A stretch of 7,185 nucleotides of DNA from Acidobacteriota bacterium (GTDB lineage Bacteria; Acidobacteriota; Vicinamibacteria; Vicinamibacterales; UBA2999): the NCBI GenBank assembly GCA_947478985.1, contig CANJYC010000085.1:1-7185 (forward strand), written 5' to 3'. The notes below the pieces were generated by a model, which was not told the origin of the DNA, did not search any database, and worked only from the letters and a program-made list of their open reading frames with translations. Shown here piece by piece: positions 6,509-7,185 of this stretch; positions within the stretch are counted from its first letter, which is position 1, and each line of letters starts with the position of its first letter. The position numbers were made by a program, and so were the translations under genes.

Positions 6509-7185
6509 AGCCTCGCCTCCTCGGGCTCCACCCGACGGTGCTGCTGCTCGCGAGCACGCACTTCCTGGTCGACGGCTTCGGCAACATGTACGCGCCGCTG
6601 CTGCCGCTGCTCATCCCGCGACTCAACCTGTCGCTCGCGGCCGCCGGGACGCTGGCCATGCTCTATCAGTTGGCGAACTCAGTGGCTCAGCTCGGCTTCG
6701 GTCACCTCGCTGATCGCTGGCGCCCGCGTGTGCTGCTCATCGCCGGCCCCATCGTCGCCGTCACCGTGCTGTCGTTCGTCGGGGCGGCCACGCATATCTG
6801 GGTGCTCGCCTCGGTCCTCATCGTCGGCGGCCTTGGCGGCGCGGCGTTCCATCCGCCCGCGGCGGCCGCCGTCCATCGTCTGTCCGGGAATCGCAAGGGA
6901 CTGGCGATGTCGTTTCACATCACCGGCGGCTCGCTGGGCTTCTCGCTCGGTCCGCTGCTCTTTGCGCCCTTCGCGGAACGCTTCGGCCTGGCGTGGACGC
7001 CGGTGCTGATGGTGCCGGGGCTGGCACTGCTCGCGATCTGTCTGCGCAACGTGCCACCGATGCCACGCCTCCACGAGCGTCACGAGCTCTCGGGCTTCAG
7101 GTCGCTTCGCCCCTACGCCAAACCGCTCACGCTCCTCTATCTGATCGTCGTCGTGCGAACGCTGACGGCCATGAGCTTCTCGACA
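6505..7185 (+). CDS. MFS transporter, fosmidomycin-resistance (FSR)-like, N-terminal part, 3' end outside window
   Basis: The frame is open from the ATG at 6505 to the last base, giving the first 227 residues of what should be a roughly 400-residue inner-membrane transporter. About six helices and the beginning of a seventh are present (about 10-37, 43-65, 76-95, 97-117, 134-155, 160-183, 205 on). HFLVDGFGNMYAPLLPLL (19-36), GHLADRWRPR (66-75, the MFS loop 2-3 motif) and GGAAFHPPAAAAV (111-123, the FHP signature after helix 4), followed by MSFHITGGSLGFSLGPLL (135-152), fit the FSR/Fsr-like drug exporter branch. The substrate is unknown; related proteins confer fosmidomycin resistance, but many members are untested. 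AGAAGG at 6494-6499 is a good ribosome binding site, and the ATGA overlap with murJ suggests co-translation. No stop occurs before the window edge. Confidence 0.9.
   Translation, partial: MKPRLLGLHPTVLLLASTHFLVDGFGNMYAPLLPLLIPRLNLSLAAAGTLAMLYQLANSVAQLGFGHLADRWRPRVLLIAGPIVAVTVLSFVGAATHIWVLASVLIVGGLGGAAFHPPAAAAVHRLSGNRKGLAMSFHITGGSLGFSLGPLLFAPFAERFGLAWTPVLMVPGLALLAICLRNVPPMPRLHERHELSGFRSLRPYAKPLTLLYLIVVVRTLTAMSFST

Noticed and set aside
6728..7009. A small + strand ORF within the transporter gene
   Set aside because: It is an out-of-frame shadow of the MFS gene, whose frame is open from 6505 to the window end and carries the family motifs.

Overview
The window is a GC-rich, densely packed bacterial segment with seven protein-coding genes, all on the + strand. 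The first and last genes are cut by the window edges. I see no rRNA, tRNA, CRISPR array, insertion sequence or other mobile element. High GC, frequent GTG starts, a secretin-type N-terminal (STN) protein, a lipid II flippase and a nucleotide-sugar cassette suggest a Gram-negative-type chromosome. An acidobacterium such as Vicinamibacteria would fit, but that placement is an impression from gene style and not something the sequence proves.

Region 1 (1-2635) is a nucleotide-sugar cassette. It holds the C-terminal part of an extended-SDR NAD-dependent epimerase/dehydratase, a complete DegT/DnrJ/EryC1/StrS PLP-dependent sugar aminotransferase, and a second, complete extended-SDR epimerase/dehydratase. 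Both junctions are GTGA overlaps, so the three are probably translationally coupled. They are likely to make an NDP-amino sugar or a related modified sugar for a surface glycan. The exact sugar cannot be read from the sequence.

Region 2 (2636-4455) starts with a 50-base gap carrying a TATACT -10-like box. Next come a small exported protein with an STN-like N-terminal half and a proline-rich tail, and then a two-lobed GNAT-like acyltransferase. A TACAAT box sits so close to the start of the acyltransferase gene that a leaderless mRNA is plausible.

Region 3 (4456-7185) continues without a break: yqeY (GatB/YqeY family), murJ (lipid II flippase) and the first 227 codons of an MFS transporter of the fosmidomycin-resistance (FSR) type. 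Stop and start codons abut or overlap at every junction from the acyltransferase onward (TAA|ATG, a 35-base or possibly 14-base overlap, ATGA), so these four genes are probably one transcription unit.

The overall theme is cell-envelope and surface-glycan biosynthesis plus membrane transport, with YqeY as a tRNA-related passenger. I found no convincing undescribed multi-gene system. The best leads are the first SDR, where asparagine occupies the position of the catalytic tyrosine, the STN-only proline-rich protein, the acyltransferase with a possible leaderless start, and the unusual yqeY-murJ coupling.
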